Part shown: positions 15,337-25,000 of the stretch, in pieces
Position numbering within the stretch: the first letter of the stretch is position 1
Layout: every line of letters starts with the position of its first letter
Source of the DNA: Fibrella rubiginis
GTDB lineage: Bacteria; Bacteroidota; Bacteroidia; Cytophagales; Spirosomataceae
Direction: 5' to 3'
Assembly: GCF_017353185.1 (NCBI RefSeq)
Contig: NZ_JAFMYV010000016.1
Location: forward strand, 62,001 to 126,000
Length of the DNA: 64,000 bases
Made by a program: the position numbers and the translations under genes
The notes under the pieces: model-generated
The model's input: the letters and a program-made list of their open reading frames with translations, nothing else
Databases searched by the model: none
Told to the model about the DNA's origin: nothing

Positions 15337-17310
15337 ATGCACAGACTTATCCGACTCATGGCGGGCCTCACGTTCCTCTATGCGGGTACGACGGCCACCC
15401 ATGCACAGCAGGGCGACACGTTACGCCGTAACCAGGCGACGGATCGCTATGCCCCCCGTGAACGCATCTTCAATCTTGGTAAGGGAGGCTTTGCTGACAC
15501 CGTTAATCGGGCCAGCTTCAAGAGCCAGTACCCCAATCTTACCGAGTTGCAGGACTGCGACACAACCTTGCAGACTTTCGCACTGGCCCGGCGTATATCG
15601 CCCTGGCGAATAGGCTTCTATGCTGGACCAGCTTTTGCGTACTGCGGATCATGGGCTAACACGTTTGGCCCAACAAAACGTGATAATTCGCTCTATAACG
15701 GCACCGGGATTAACACGACGTTCAGCGCCGACTACTTCTTCACCAAACCAGAGAAGAAATTTAAACTAGGTCTGAGTGCCGCTTTGGGCTATCAGAATTT
15801 CTACACCCGCGACGACTGGAAAACCGACTTTTTGGCCATCGCCAATACCCGCGGTATTCAAAGCGACCGGGTAACGCTCAGGAACAAACCACAGGAAGAC
15901 TTTTTCCTGACTGTTGGTCCAATTTTATCCTGGGAGATTGGTCGCCGGAAAAACCCATTCCGCACGGCAACGTTTATTGAAGCTGCCGCTCGTGGTGGTC
16001 TTTACCGGACAGAGTCAGCCTTTAACGGAGCCTCAGTACCAAGCGCTGGCACAACCGCCGAGCAGATCGTTCGGATTGTTGAACCAAGCAACCGGTTGCT
16101 GCATTTTGGTGCCAACGCATCGGTGGGCGTGTTCTTCCCTATTGGCAATAGCTGGCTCCTGGGGCCTCAGGTACAGGGTTACTACACAGATTTGAACTAC
16201 CTCATTATTGATGGGGGTCAGACAAACCTGCCCAATAACCTGTTTGAATTCACCCGTAAGCACGGTGGTTTCTCGGCTGGTTTGGGGGTTCGCAGAACTT
16301 TCATCCAGAAGCGTCTGATTCCGAAAGCACCAACGTTCTGCCCAACCTGCGATTCGATTCCAAGGCTGACGCTGAACTTCCGCAACGCGCCGCTTAATGG
16401 CCTCACGCTGGCAGCCGATAGTATCCCTGACAACGTTACGGCGCCAACCATCAGCTGGCGTTCAACGACGATCAACCCCAAGAACGAAACCTTTACGGCT
16501 CGTTTGTACTTCCGCCCAGACAGTGTAGGTACGCAGGCAACGGGTGACCAGATCATTGCACAGGTGGTTGATACGAAAGACACGACGCTGGCATTCCCCA
16601 CGCAGTACCTGCAAAACGGCAAGCCAACCCGTGGTTTCTACTATGTAACGGTACACAACCATCAGACAGCACCCTGTGGTGATTGTATGAGCGAAGTGGC
16701 CACTACAAGCTTCGCGATACTGGGTAGCCAGCGGTCACCGCTAGACACAGTCGGCAAGCCATGCGAGTTCCGTCACCGTCTGGAGCGCCTGGAGGTATAC
16801 TACCGCAACCCATACACACGTGAGGTAGCCAACATCTGCTACTGTAACGGTCAGGTTACGTCGGTGGGTGATACAACTACCCGTCTGCGTTACCGTACGC
16901 TGAACCGTCGTCTGGCAACCCAGCCGTTCGAGTTCGACACTACGGCACTGATCCTGAACATCCGCGAACTGCCAGGCGATCTGGCCCGTACGCTGCAGCA
17001 GGAGAAGTCGCAGATCGAAAGTGGCAAAGCCATCCGCTTCAAAGGTCGTCGCGTTCGTCCGCAGGTGCAGTACTTCCGTGCTGTGTTCAGCGTAACGCAA
17101 CTCCCATGCAATGGCCAGCCAGAGCGTAGCGTAGGTAGCTTCAACACCGTGATCAGCGATAACACGTACTCGATCACCGACCTGAAGCCACTAAACGCCG
17201 ACCAGTACCAGAAACTGATCACGCCGCCAGCCCCACGCAAAAAGGCTCGCCGGAGTGGCAACAGCGGTCGCCGCGACATGAGCTTCGGCATCGACGAAGT
17301 GAATAAGTAA
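15337..17310 (+). CDS. Secreted or outer-membrane protein of unknown function
   Basis: The start at 15337 gives a clean signal peptide (MHRLIRLMAGLTFLYAGTTA, cleavage near HAQQG); an upstream GTG at 15295 would bury it. The 657-residue product seems to have two parts. Residues about 80-325 alternate aromatic and glycine-rich strands (for example WRIGFYAGPAFAYCG and FGANASVGVFFPIGNSWLLG), like an outer-membrane beta-barrel. Residues about 330-620 form a beta-rich, cysteine-containing region (CPTCDS, CGDCMSE, CYCNG), followed by a basic tail (PRKKARRSGNSGRR). I recognise no named family and see no T9SS tail. Two hairpins follow the gene. A cell-envelope location is well supported, the function is not. 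Confidence 0.8.
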   Translation: MHRLIRLMAGLTFLYAGTTATHAQQGDTLRRNQATDRYAPRERIFNLGKGGFADTVNRASFKSQYPNLTELQDCDTTLQTFALARRISPWRIGFYAGPAFAYCGSWANTFGPTKRDNSLYNGTGINTTFSADYFFTKPEKKFKLGLSAALGYQNFYTRDDWKTDFLAIANTRGIQSDRVTLRNKPQEDFFLTVGPILSWEIGRRKNPFRTATFIEAAARGGLYRTESAFNGASVPSAGTTAEQIVRIVEPSNRLLHFGANASVGVFFPIGNSWLLGPQVQGYYTDLNYLIIDGGQTNLPNNLFEFTRKHGGFSAGLGVRRTFIQKRLIPKAPTFCPTCDSIPRLTLNFRNAPLNGLTLAADSIPDNVTAPTISWRSTTINPKNETFTARLYFRPDSVGTQATGDQIIAQVVDTKDTTLAFPTQYLQNGKPTRGFYYVTVHNHQTAPCGDCMSEVATTSFAILGSQRSPLDTVGKPCEFRHRLERLEVYYRNPYTREVANICYCNGQVTSVGDTTTRLRYRTLNRRLATQPFEFDTTALILNIRELPGDLARTLQQEKSQIESGKAIRFKGRRVRPQVQYFRAVFSVTQLPCNGQPERSVGSFNTVISDNTYSITDLKPLNADQYQKLITPPAPRKKARRSGNSGRRDMSFGIDEVNK

Positions 17311-17314
17311 GCCG

Positions 17315-17388
17315 CCTGTTTCGTTTATACATGCAAAAAGGGCCGGATCTGATGATCCGGCCCTTTTTGCATGTATAAACGAAACAGG
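17315..17388. terminator. Perfect 35-bp-arm hairpin terminator
   Basis: Arms 17315-17349 and 17354-17388 are exact reverse complements with a 4-base loop. A GC-rich core flanked by five A and five T makes it a bidirectional intrinsic terminator. It lies between convergent genes, and its end overlaps the next hairpin. Confidence 0.85.
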
Positions 17389-17491
17389 AAGTGATGTGTG
17401 GTAAACGGTAAGTGGTGAGTTTGCTTACGCTGGAGTAACCCAGGTGTGTAAGCAAACTCACCACTTACCGTTTACCACGCATCACTTCCTG
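17385..17491. repeat. 44-bp-arm inverted repeat with TGGTAAN heptads
   Basis: Arms 17385-17428 and 17448-17491 pair with a single mismatch around a 19-base loop. The left arm contains 7-bp phased units (tgatgtg, tggtaaa, cggtaag, tggtgag). It directly follows another hairpin and lies between convergent genes, so a second terminator is not obviously needed. Confidence 0.85.
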
Positions 17492-17509
17492 CCTCTCTAT
17501 CACTTCTTG

Positions 17510-18508
17510 CTACTGAACCGTAAACGAGGCAATAGCCGTGTATTGCTGGTATCGTTCGCGGGAATTGGTCTTGGGCTTGGCAAACACGTGAAGCGTTTGT
17601 GGACCCCGGCGGGGCATCTTCACCTGCAGCTGATATGAGTCTCCGTTACGGGCAATGTTGACCGGCACAGCCGAGGCAGAAGAACTACCGCGCGGCCCCA
17701 CCGAACACCAGAACCCTACGTCGCCTTCGTTAGTCAGGTTCAGCGTCACCCCATCAGCAGCCCGGAGCAGCCCCTGCTTCGGGAAATAGGGTGTGAAGCC
17801 CATTGTGAAATAGGCATCGTAATATTTAGGAAACCGGTCGAAGTCGGGTTTGCTTACCGGCCGGTTCAACAATTGCCAGCGACTGTCGAGCGGCAGGTGC
17901 TGCGCGATAAACGCCTGCGGGTCGGTCATGAAATAGAAGTCGTTGGGCTTGCCGCTCTGCGCCGTAGCACTGGCCCAGGTCAGATCAAAAAGATACCAGT
18001 CGCCGTCTAGGTAAACAGCGTTCCACTCATGGTCGATGCCGCCCGTGGGCAGTCCGGCCTGCGCGTCGCTGTGGCGCGAGTAGCCTTTGACCGTTACCGC
18101 CTGAACACCCGCCCGGACAAGCAATTGCTTAAATATTAATGAGAAACCCGTACAGACCGTACGCCGCGTTTGCAGGGCACGGTTCGCGTAGGCTATCTCC
18201 GACGCGTAGGAAGCCCCCGTGTAGGTGCTCATATCGTAGCGCACGTGCGACATAATCCAGGCGTATACCGACCGGGCTTTGGCCAGATCAGTGCGGGCCG
18301 GCGACGTCAGGTAGGTGCTTAGGCTTTGCAGGTTCTTTGCGTAGGCTTCCGGCGTGTTGCGGGCATAGGTGTCAATCACGTCAAACCGGGCCGCGTTGGC
18401 GGCAAGGTTGACAGCTACATGTTTCGGTTCGGCCCCTTTGGGAGAGAGGGCCGTGCTTCCCGTTATAAGGAAGGCGGCAAGAATGGCAGGGAGGGTGTAT
18501 TTTCGCAT
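17510..18508 (-). CDS. Secreted transglutaminase-like (cysteine protease fold) protein
   Basis: A signal peptide (MRKYTLPAILAAFLITGS) is followed by a transglutaminase-like core at about residues 80-200. The catalytic triad is visible: Cys in RRTVCTGFSLIFKQLL, His in GGIDHEWNAVYL and Asp in WYLFDLTWA. Such proteins cleave or cross-link peptides in the periplasm or outside the cell; the substrate is unknown. The C-terminal 100 residues look like a beta-sandwich domain. Its start codon is only 33 bases from that of the divergent PPC-domain gene, leaving little room for two separate promoters. Confidence 0.87.
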   Translation of the reverse strand: MRKYTLPAILAAFLITGSTALSPKGAEPKHVAVNLAANAARFDVIDTYARNTPEAYAKNLQSLSTYLTSPARTDLAKARSVYAWIMSHVRYDMSTYTGASYASEIAYANRALQTRRTVCTGFSLIFKQLLVRAGVQAVTVKGYSRHSDAQAGLPTGGIDHEWNAVYLDGDWYLFDLTWASATAQSGKPNDFYFMTDPQAFIAQHLPLDSRWQLLNRPVSKPDFDRFPKYYDAYFTMGFTPYFPKQGLLRAADGVTLNLTNEGDVGFWCSVGPRGSSSASAVPVNIARNGDSYQLQVKMPRRGPQTLHVFAKPKTNSRERYQQYTAIASFTVQ

Positions 18509-18541
18509 ACCTCAGTTCAATCACACATCAGATTAACCGCT

Positions 18542-19036
18542 ATGCCCGCCATTTTATTGTTTACCCTCTACCTGCTCTTCGCCACTATGGAAACTGCCAC
18601 TGCTCAACCCACCGTTTCGGCCCAATCGTCGCCTATGACCACGCTTTCGTTCCGGCTTGGGCCAGGTCAGGATTTGAAAGCTGTCCTGGACGAACTGGCG
18701 CAGAAACACCATGTTGCCGCAGGCACTCTGCTTACCTGCGTGGGCATCCTTACCGATGTGGCCCTTCGCCTGGCCAACCAGGACGGCCCTACGGTATATC
18801 AGGGGCATTTCGAGATTGTCTCGCTGGTGGGTACGCTGTCTACCAACGGTAGCCATATTCACCTGGCTGTATCTGATTCTACCGGACGAACGTTGGGCGG
18901 ACACCTGATGGCCGGTTGCAAAATTTACACCACCGCCGAAATCGTTGTTGGTCTGCTGCCAGACCTTGTTTTTACCCGTGAACCTGACCCCACTTTCGGC
19001 TACAAAGAACTGGTGGTGCGAAAAAAGAAAAAGTAG
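18542..19036 (+). CDS. Exported PPC/DUF296-domain protein
   Basis: The 164-residue product has a hydrophobic N-terminus that looks like a signal peptide (MPAILLFTLYLLFATMETAT, cleavage near TAQP). A single PPC (DUF296) domain follows from about residue 32, with the metal-binding GSHIHLAVSD and GGHLMAGC motifs. PPC domains occur alone in bacteria and as part of plant AT-hook proteins; the bacterial function is unknown. A signal peptide on a PPC protein is unusual. The open frame extends upstream to 18326, through the divergent gene, but the ATG at 18542 is the sensible start. Confidence 0.8.
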   Translation: MPAILLFTLYLLFATMETATAQPTVSAQSSPMTTLSFRLGPGQDLKAVLDELAQKHHVAAGTLLTCVGILTDVALRLANQDGPTVYQGHFEIVSLVGTLSTNGSHIHLAVSDSTGRTLGGHLMAGCKIYTTAEIVVGLLPDLVFTREPDPTFGYKELVVRKKKK

Positions 19037-19151
19037 GTAAAAGCATACTGCGGCCAGCCGTCAGCCGCCGCCCACTAAAGAAGTTTGTTTGCCAGTTGGG
19101 TTTGCACTATTATAGTACCTATTGCGTTAATTGCCTAACAGATAAAGACTT

Positions 19152-19700
19152 ATGCGTTACGTAATTATACTGGCTGTTCTGCTTCTTGGAGCCTGCGCCA
19201 GCAAAAACAACACCATCCAGCCAGCCGTCACCAACACAGGTGATCCCATTTATACTGACCCCACAAGCTGGACGTCCATTCAACTCAATACGGCCTACAC
19301 CATCAAATTTCCCGCCGGTTATGAAGGACCGGGAGCCGTTGGGTTTGAAGGACTCAGCTTTGGCAAGAACCGGGTTGACAAACGGGCTATGCTGAGCTAC
19401 AGTTTCTGTGGTCCACTTCTCTGCAATGAATACGGCAATCCGCTGTTTGGCGGTGATCCACTCGGTGGAAAAACACCGGTCACAATGGCCTATGGTGGGC
19501 AAACACTGACCAAATCTGTTGTGCTAACGCAGGGTAACACCATCAATGGCATCTTCTATTATTCAGAAGCGCCTAAGGCAGTTGGCGTGTTGTATCTGCT
19601 CGACAGGGGGGTGTTCAAAGAATCGCTCAATGCCCAATTCGACAGTGAGGTGCAGGCCGAAGTTATCACCATCATCAAAACAATTCAGCCGAAAGTATAG
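19152..19700 (+). CDS. Hypothetical lipoprotein
   Basis: The 182-residue protein starts MRYVIILAVLLLGACASK, a lipoprotein signal with lipobox LGAC and lipidated Cys at residue 15. The mature part is beta-rich with no family I recognise, containing a CGPLLCNEYG pair of cysteines that could form a disulphide. It stands alone between the PPC gene and glgX. Confidence 0.75.
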   Translation: MRYVIILAVLLLGACASKNNTIQPAVTNTGDPIYTDPTSWTSIQLNTAYTIKFPAGYEGPGAVGFEGLSFGKNRVDKRAMLSYSFCGPLLCNEYGNPLFGGDPLGGKTPVTMAYGGQTLTKSVVLTQGNTINGIFYYSEAPKAVGVLYLLDRGVFKESLNAQFDSEVQAEVITIIKTIQPKV

Positions 19701-19818
19701 CGATCGACTTCAGTATATATACCGTATTACGTCACTAGACCGCTACGGTTGAGTAGTAAACATTCCTTTTGCCTGACGGTTTATCAGGTGGTACTCTATA
19801 CCATTTATATCAACCGTT

Positions 19819-21924
19819 ATGAACACTGTACAAAGCGCCTCGTCGGCTACAATCCCGTCGCGGCCAGGACAACCCTATCCACTTGGGGCTACCGTTGACG
19901 ACCAGGGCGTTAATTTCTCTATCTATTCTGAAAATGCCACAGGCGTATCGCTATGCCTGTTTTCGTCGAAGCGCGGGGAGCGCGAAACCCACCGCATCGA
20001 GCTGACCGAGAAGACCGAGAACGTCTGGCATATCTACCTCGAAGGCCTCAAGGCCGGTCAACTTTACGGCTACCGCGTCGACGGGCCGTATGCCCCCGAA
20101 GAGGGTCACTACTTCAACGCCAACAAGCTGCTGCTTGACCCCTACGCCCGCGAAATTCATGGCACCGTGGGTGGCGAAACCCATACACTTGGCTATAATT
20201 TTGAGAGTGATGCCGACGATCGTTTCATGGAAATGAGCGACGCAGACAGCGGTAAAGTGGCCCCCAAAAGTGTGGTCATCGACTCAGCCGCGTTTGACTG
20301 GGAGGACGACAAAGCGCCCCGCACCCCCATGCACAAATCGGTGGTGTATGAGATGCACGTGAAGGGATTCACCTTCCAGCACCCCACCATCGACGAAGCC
20401 ATTCGGGGTAGCTATGCTGCGCTGGGCACACCCGAAGCCATTGATTATTTTAAAAAGCTGGGCATCACATCCGTGGAGTTATTGCCCGTGCATCAATTCA
20501 GTAACGAAAGCTACTGGGGCTACAACACCATCGGTTTTTTTGCTCCCCACAACGGCTACGCGTCCAGCGATAATGTGGTGCATGAGTTCAAGCAGATGGT
20601 AAAAAACCTGCACGAAGCAGGCATTGAGGTAATCCTCGACGTAGTCTATAACCATACTGCCGAAGGCAACCAGTTTGGCCCTACCCTATCGTTTAAGGGC
20701 ATCGACAACCGGGTGTATTACCACACTGTACCCGACGACCCGCAGTATTACATGAACCACACGGGCACGGGCAACACCTTCAACCTGACGCATGCCCAAA
20801 CGCTGCGCCTGGTGATGGACAGTCTGCGTTATTGGGTACAGGAAATGCACGTTGATGGATTCCGGTTCGACCTGGCATCGGCGTTGATTCGTAACCTTGG
20901 CGACAACGTATCGTCGTTTCTGGATACGGCCAACCAGGACCCCATTCTAAGTCAGGTGAAGCTCATTGCCGAACCCTGGGATATTGGCTCATATCATGTA
21001 GGGCAGTTCCCGGTGCGCTGGTCGGAATGGAACGGCAAATACCGCGACTGTGTACGGAAGTTCTGGAAAGGCGATGAGGGCCTTGCCCACGAGATGACCC
21101 TGCGCACCCTGGGTAGCCCCGACCTCTACGCCGATGGACGCGGACCAGGCAACAGCGTCAACTTTATTATTGCCCACGATGGCTTTACGCTCAACGATCT
21201 GGTGAGCTATAATGAGAAGCACAACGAGGCCAATGGCGAAAACAACAACGACGGCGAAAGCAACAACGAAAGCTGGAACATGGGTGCCGAAGGCCCTACC
21301 GACGATGCCGCCATTAACCAGGCCCGTGAACAGCAAAAGCGCAATTTCCTGTCGACGCTGCTGCTCAGCCAGGGCGCTCCCATGTTTATGATGGGCGACG
21401 AATATGGCCGTACGCAGCACGGCAACAACAACGGCTACAACCAAGACAGCGAGATAAGCTGGTTTAACTGGAACTGGGACGAGAAAAATCAGGCCCTGTT
21501 CGATTATACCAGTCAGCTTATTGCCCTGCGCCAAAAATACCCACTGCTGAACCGCCGGAAGTTCTACCTACAGGAAGAAATTGACTGGCTACGTCCCGAT
21601 GGTCATGCCTTTACGCCCGAAGACTACGCGAACCCCGACACCCGTTGCCTGGCCCTTTGGATTGATGGCGCACGGGTAGAAGAACAGGATGAGATGGGAC
21701 AGCAAATCAGCGATACCGACGAAGGTAAGAGCAAGCTACTGTGGATCATGAACAGCTACTGGGAAGAGATACCCTTCCAGCTGCCAGCTCCCCACAAATC
21801 GCGGACGCACTATGAAGTAATCGTAGATACCGCCGTCGGCGAAATCGAGTCCGGCAAACGTGTCGATGTGAAAACGCCCTTTGTCGTACCTGGCCGTAGC
21901 TCGATACTGCTGAGGATGGTGTAA
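19819..21924 (+). CDS. glgX: Glycogen debranching enzyme (isoamylase-type, GlgX)
   Basis: This GH13 enzyme hydrolyses alpha-1,6 branches of glycogen limit dextrins in the cytoplasm. An N-terminal CBM48-like domain (about residues 15-120, PYPLGATVDDQGVNFSIYSE) precedes the catalytic barrel. Visible active-site motifs are the nucleophile Asp in DGFRFDLAS (about 349), the acid Glu in LIAEPWDIGSY (about 384) and the Asp in AHDGFTLNDL (about 456). Length (701) is normal. No other glycogen genes are nearby. A 45-bp-arm hairpin follows the stop codon by eight bases. Confidence 0.95.
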   Translation: MNTVQSASSATIPSRPGQPYPLGATVDDQGVNFSIYSENATGVSLCLFSSKRGERETHRIELTEKTENVWHIYLEGLKAGQLYGYRVDGPYAPEEGHYFNANKLLLDPYAREIHGTVGGETHTLGYNFESDADDRFMEMSDADSGKVAPKSVVIDSAAFDWEDDKAPRTPMHKSVVYEMHVKGFTFQHPTIDEAIRGSYAALGTPEAIDYFKKLGITSVELLPVHQFSNESYWGYNTIGFFAPHNGYASSDNVVHEFKQMVKNLHEAGIEVILDVVYNHTAEGNQFGPTLSFKGIDNRVYYHTVPDDPQYYMNHTGTGNTFNLTHAQTLRLVMDSLRYWVQEMHVDGFRFDLASALIRNLGDNVSSFLDTANQDPILSQVKLIAEPWDIGSYHVGQFPVRWSEWNGKYRDCVRKFWKGDEGLAHEMTLRTLGSPDLYADGRGPGNSVNFIIAHDGFTLNDLVSYNEKHNEANGENNNDGESNNESWNMGAEGPTDDAAINQAREQQKRNFLSTLLLSQGAPMFMMGDEYGRTQHGNNNGYNQDSEISWFNWNWDEKNQALFDYTSQLIALRQKYPLLNRRKFYLQEEIDWLRPDGHAFTPEDYANPDTRCLALWIDGARVEEQDEMGQQISDTDEGKSKLLWIMNSYWEEIPFQLPAPHKSRTHYEVIVDTAVGEIESGKRVDVKTPFVVPGRSSILLRMV

Positions 21925-21932
21925 GTTGATAG

Positions 21933-22032
21933 CATAGATATAAGAGATAAGAGCCAAGAAATAAGACTGCTGACGCACAGATACGCTTGCGTCAGCAGTC
22001 TTATTTCTTGGCTCTTGTCTCTTATATCTATG
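21933..22032. repeat. 45-bp-arm inverted repeat with AAGAGNN-type heptads
   Basis: Arms 21933-21977 and 21988-22032 pair with one mismatch (G-T compatible) around a 10-base loop. Much of the arm is 7-bp phased (aagagat, aagagcc, aagaaat, aagactg). It fills the gap between the convergent glgX and beta-helix genes and may act as a bidirectional terminator. Confidence 0.88.
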
Positions 22033-22039
22033 TGCCCTT

Positions 22040-25000
22040 CTATTCGACTAATAACACCTTCTGCGTAGTGCGTTGACCGTTGTGCAGGAGGGTGAGCAGG
22101 TAGTAGCCACGAGGCACCTCGCGGACGGGAACAGTCAGCAACTGTTGGCCTGTGGTATGGGGCTTCGTGAGTTTTAATACCGACAGGCCTGCCAGATTAG
22201 TCAGCTGTATGCTGGCATCTCCGGCCTCGGTGGCCGAAAATTTCACCGTCAGTTCGTGCTGGGCAGGAATTGGGTAAACCTGCACCCGATTGGTCGCTTC
22301 CTGCGTCAACAGCTCAACCGATGGTTCGTCCGTCGACGCCACCCGTGCGCCAGCCGTTGCCGGATACAGCCGCGTCTTTGGAATAATAGACGTACTGACA
22401 CCTGGGTATGACCAGCCTAGCCGCGCTACAGCCCCTATGCCATTCTCATAGTATTCCAGGCGGATGTTGTACCGCTGACCGGCCGTCAGGGCGATACCAG
22501 CGCTATTGTCTGTAACAGGTGGGTGATCGGTCCAGTTATCAATGACCAGGTTGTTGTTTACCCACAGCCGTACCCCATCATCGGCGATGGTAGTGAAAAC
22601 GTAGTTGGCCGTTACCGGGGCTTCAACCTGCCCACTCCAGCGGACCGAAAAATTATCCACGTTCACAGTAGCGGCAGGTGAACCCGTACCCCAGTCGAAG
22701 TCCACAACGGCGTCGGTGCGGTTAAGTACGGGGGAGCCAGTCAGGGACTTGTTGTTGAAATAGCTGCCCAGTAAACCCGTACCCGAATTGGTAATCACGG
22801 TTGGAGTAGAGTTGGCAGTACCCACGCGGTAGTAGGCCGAGGCGGGAATGACCTGCCTGGTAATGCCCGGCCCGCTATAACTTACCACCAGGTTTTGGCC
22901 GCCGCCGCCCTCATAATAGGGCACCATGATAGCATGCTTGCCTGCTTTCAGACCAATAGTGCCTGACCGCTCCTGCTCGGGGTGCCCACCATCATTGTCT
23001 ACTACCTGCGTGGTGCCGATGTAGAGTTTACTGCCATCATCTGAAAACGTATAAAACGTATACTGACCATCGGTGGGCACCGACACATAGCCCCGAAACT
23101 GCATGCCAAAACTATCTTCCCGGTGGGGCGTGCTTAGGTTAGCCTGGTCTGTTGTGCCCATGCGAACAGGCGCGAGGTTGCCGAAATCGGGCAGATTATT
23201 ACCCCAGCTACCTTCATAATAGCCATAATCGAGGCCATTTACAACATTGGCCGGATTCTCCGGATTGCGCAGGTTGGCTACTAAAGCCACCGGTGTACTG
23301 GCACCTACGCGGAAGAAAGCCGAGGCGGGTATGACCTGCTTGCCGATACCCGGGCCACTGTAGCTCACGCTTAGGGCCTTGCCCCCACCCCCCTGCAAAT
23401 ACGGGATGCTGATGGCGTGCCTGCCCGCTTTCAGACCAATCGTGCCTGCCCGCTCCTGCTCGGCATGACCAAAGTCATTGTTGACTACTTCGGTCGTGCC
23501 GATGTAGAGCTTGCTGCCATCGTCCGAGTAGGTGTAGAAGGTATATTGCCCGTCGGCGGGCACGTTGATGTAGCCCGTGAACTTGAGGCCAAAGTTGTCC
23601 TCCCGATTGCGCTGGCTCAGGTCGGGCTGAGCTGTTTGCCCTGACTTGACAGGACTAACCCCGTTCAACTGAGAGACCTGCCCCCACGAGCCTTCGTAGT
23701 AGCTATAGTCGAGTCCGTTTGTCGCATTAGCCGGGTTCTCCGGGTCGCGCAGGGTAGCCACGGGTGGCGGTGGTGGCGGCGGGGTGCTGCTGCCCACGCG
23801 GAAGAAAGCCGAGGCGGGTATGACCTGCTTGCCGATGCCGGGGCCGCTGTAGCTTACGCTCAGGGCCTTGCCCCCGCCCCCCTGCAAATACGGGATGCTG
23901 ATGGCGTGCCTGCCCGCTTTCAATCCAATCGTACCTGAACGCTCCTGCTCGGCATGACCAAAATCGTTGTTGACTACTTCGGTCGTGCCGATGTAAAGCT
24001 TGCTGCCATCATCAGAGTTGGTATAGAAGGTGTACTGCCCATCAGTGGGCACGTTGATGTAGCCGGTGAACTTGAGGCCAAAGTTGTCCTCCCGGTTGCG
24101 CTGGCTCAGGTCGGGCTGCCCTGTTTGGCCCGACTTGACAGGAGTAACCCCATTCAGTTGAGAGACCTGCCCCCACGAGCCCTCGTAATAGTTGAAATCA
24201 AGCCCCACTACGGCGTTGGCTGGGTTTTCTGGGTCGCGAAGTGGGGCGGCGGGCGGGGGGGACCCACCATCTTTCAGCAACACCACCGACGTAAACGGGG
24301 CCAGCGTGATCTGATCAGCATAGAACGTATTACGGGCATCGCGGTAGTTGCCGTTTAGCCTAATCGTTTTATCGCTACCCGTGTCGTTGTACTCAAACCG
24401 AATGTAATCATTGGGGTTCTGCGTACTGGGATTGTACGTGATAGGGCTGTTTGACGAGCCACCATCCTGCCCGGAACGACTCTGCCAGTCGGCCAGCGGG
24501 CGGTCGGCACCAACTAGGTTACCATTTACGCCGTAGACGATGCGAATTTTGTTGTTATCCTCAAACGGACGGGCATATACGTTGCTGCTGTACTGCCCGT
24601 AATTGTTCAGGTCGTTCAGGTGCGACTCATACTTAGCTACCAACTGATCGGTAGTGCGGCTGAAGAGGATATTATTCTGGATGACGTTGTTGTTGGGCGA
24701 ACATGAATTGGTGATGCTCGTCATAGACAGTTGCGCCTCTCCGTTGTTGTAGGAGGTGTTGTTTTTCACCTGCACCGACGACGATCCGTGCAAATAGATA
24801 CCCAGCCCCTTACAGTTAAAGACCGAGTTTCCCGACAACTCAATATTGGTAGTGCAGTCGTCGAGATAAATACCATTGGCACCTGAATAGGCCCCACCGG
24901 GCGTACCTTCTGCCGTGCCAATGCCATTGAAGACGATATTATTCAGCAGGCGTACGCCGCTCATTCCCTGATGATTACCGTTCCATATGTATAGGCCACC

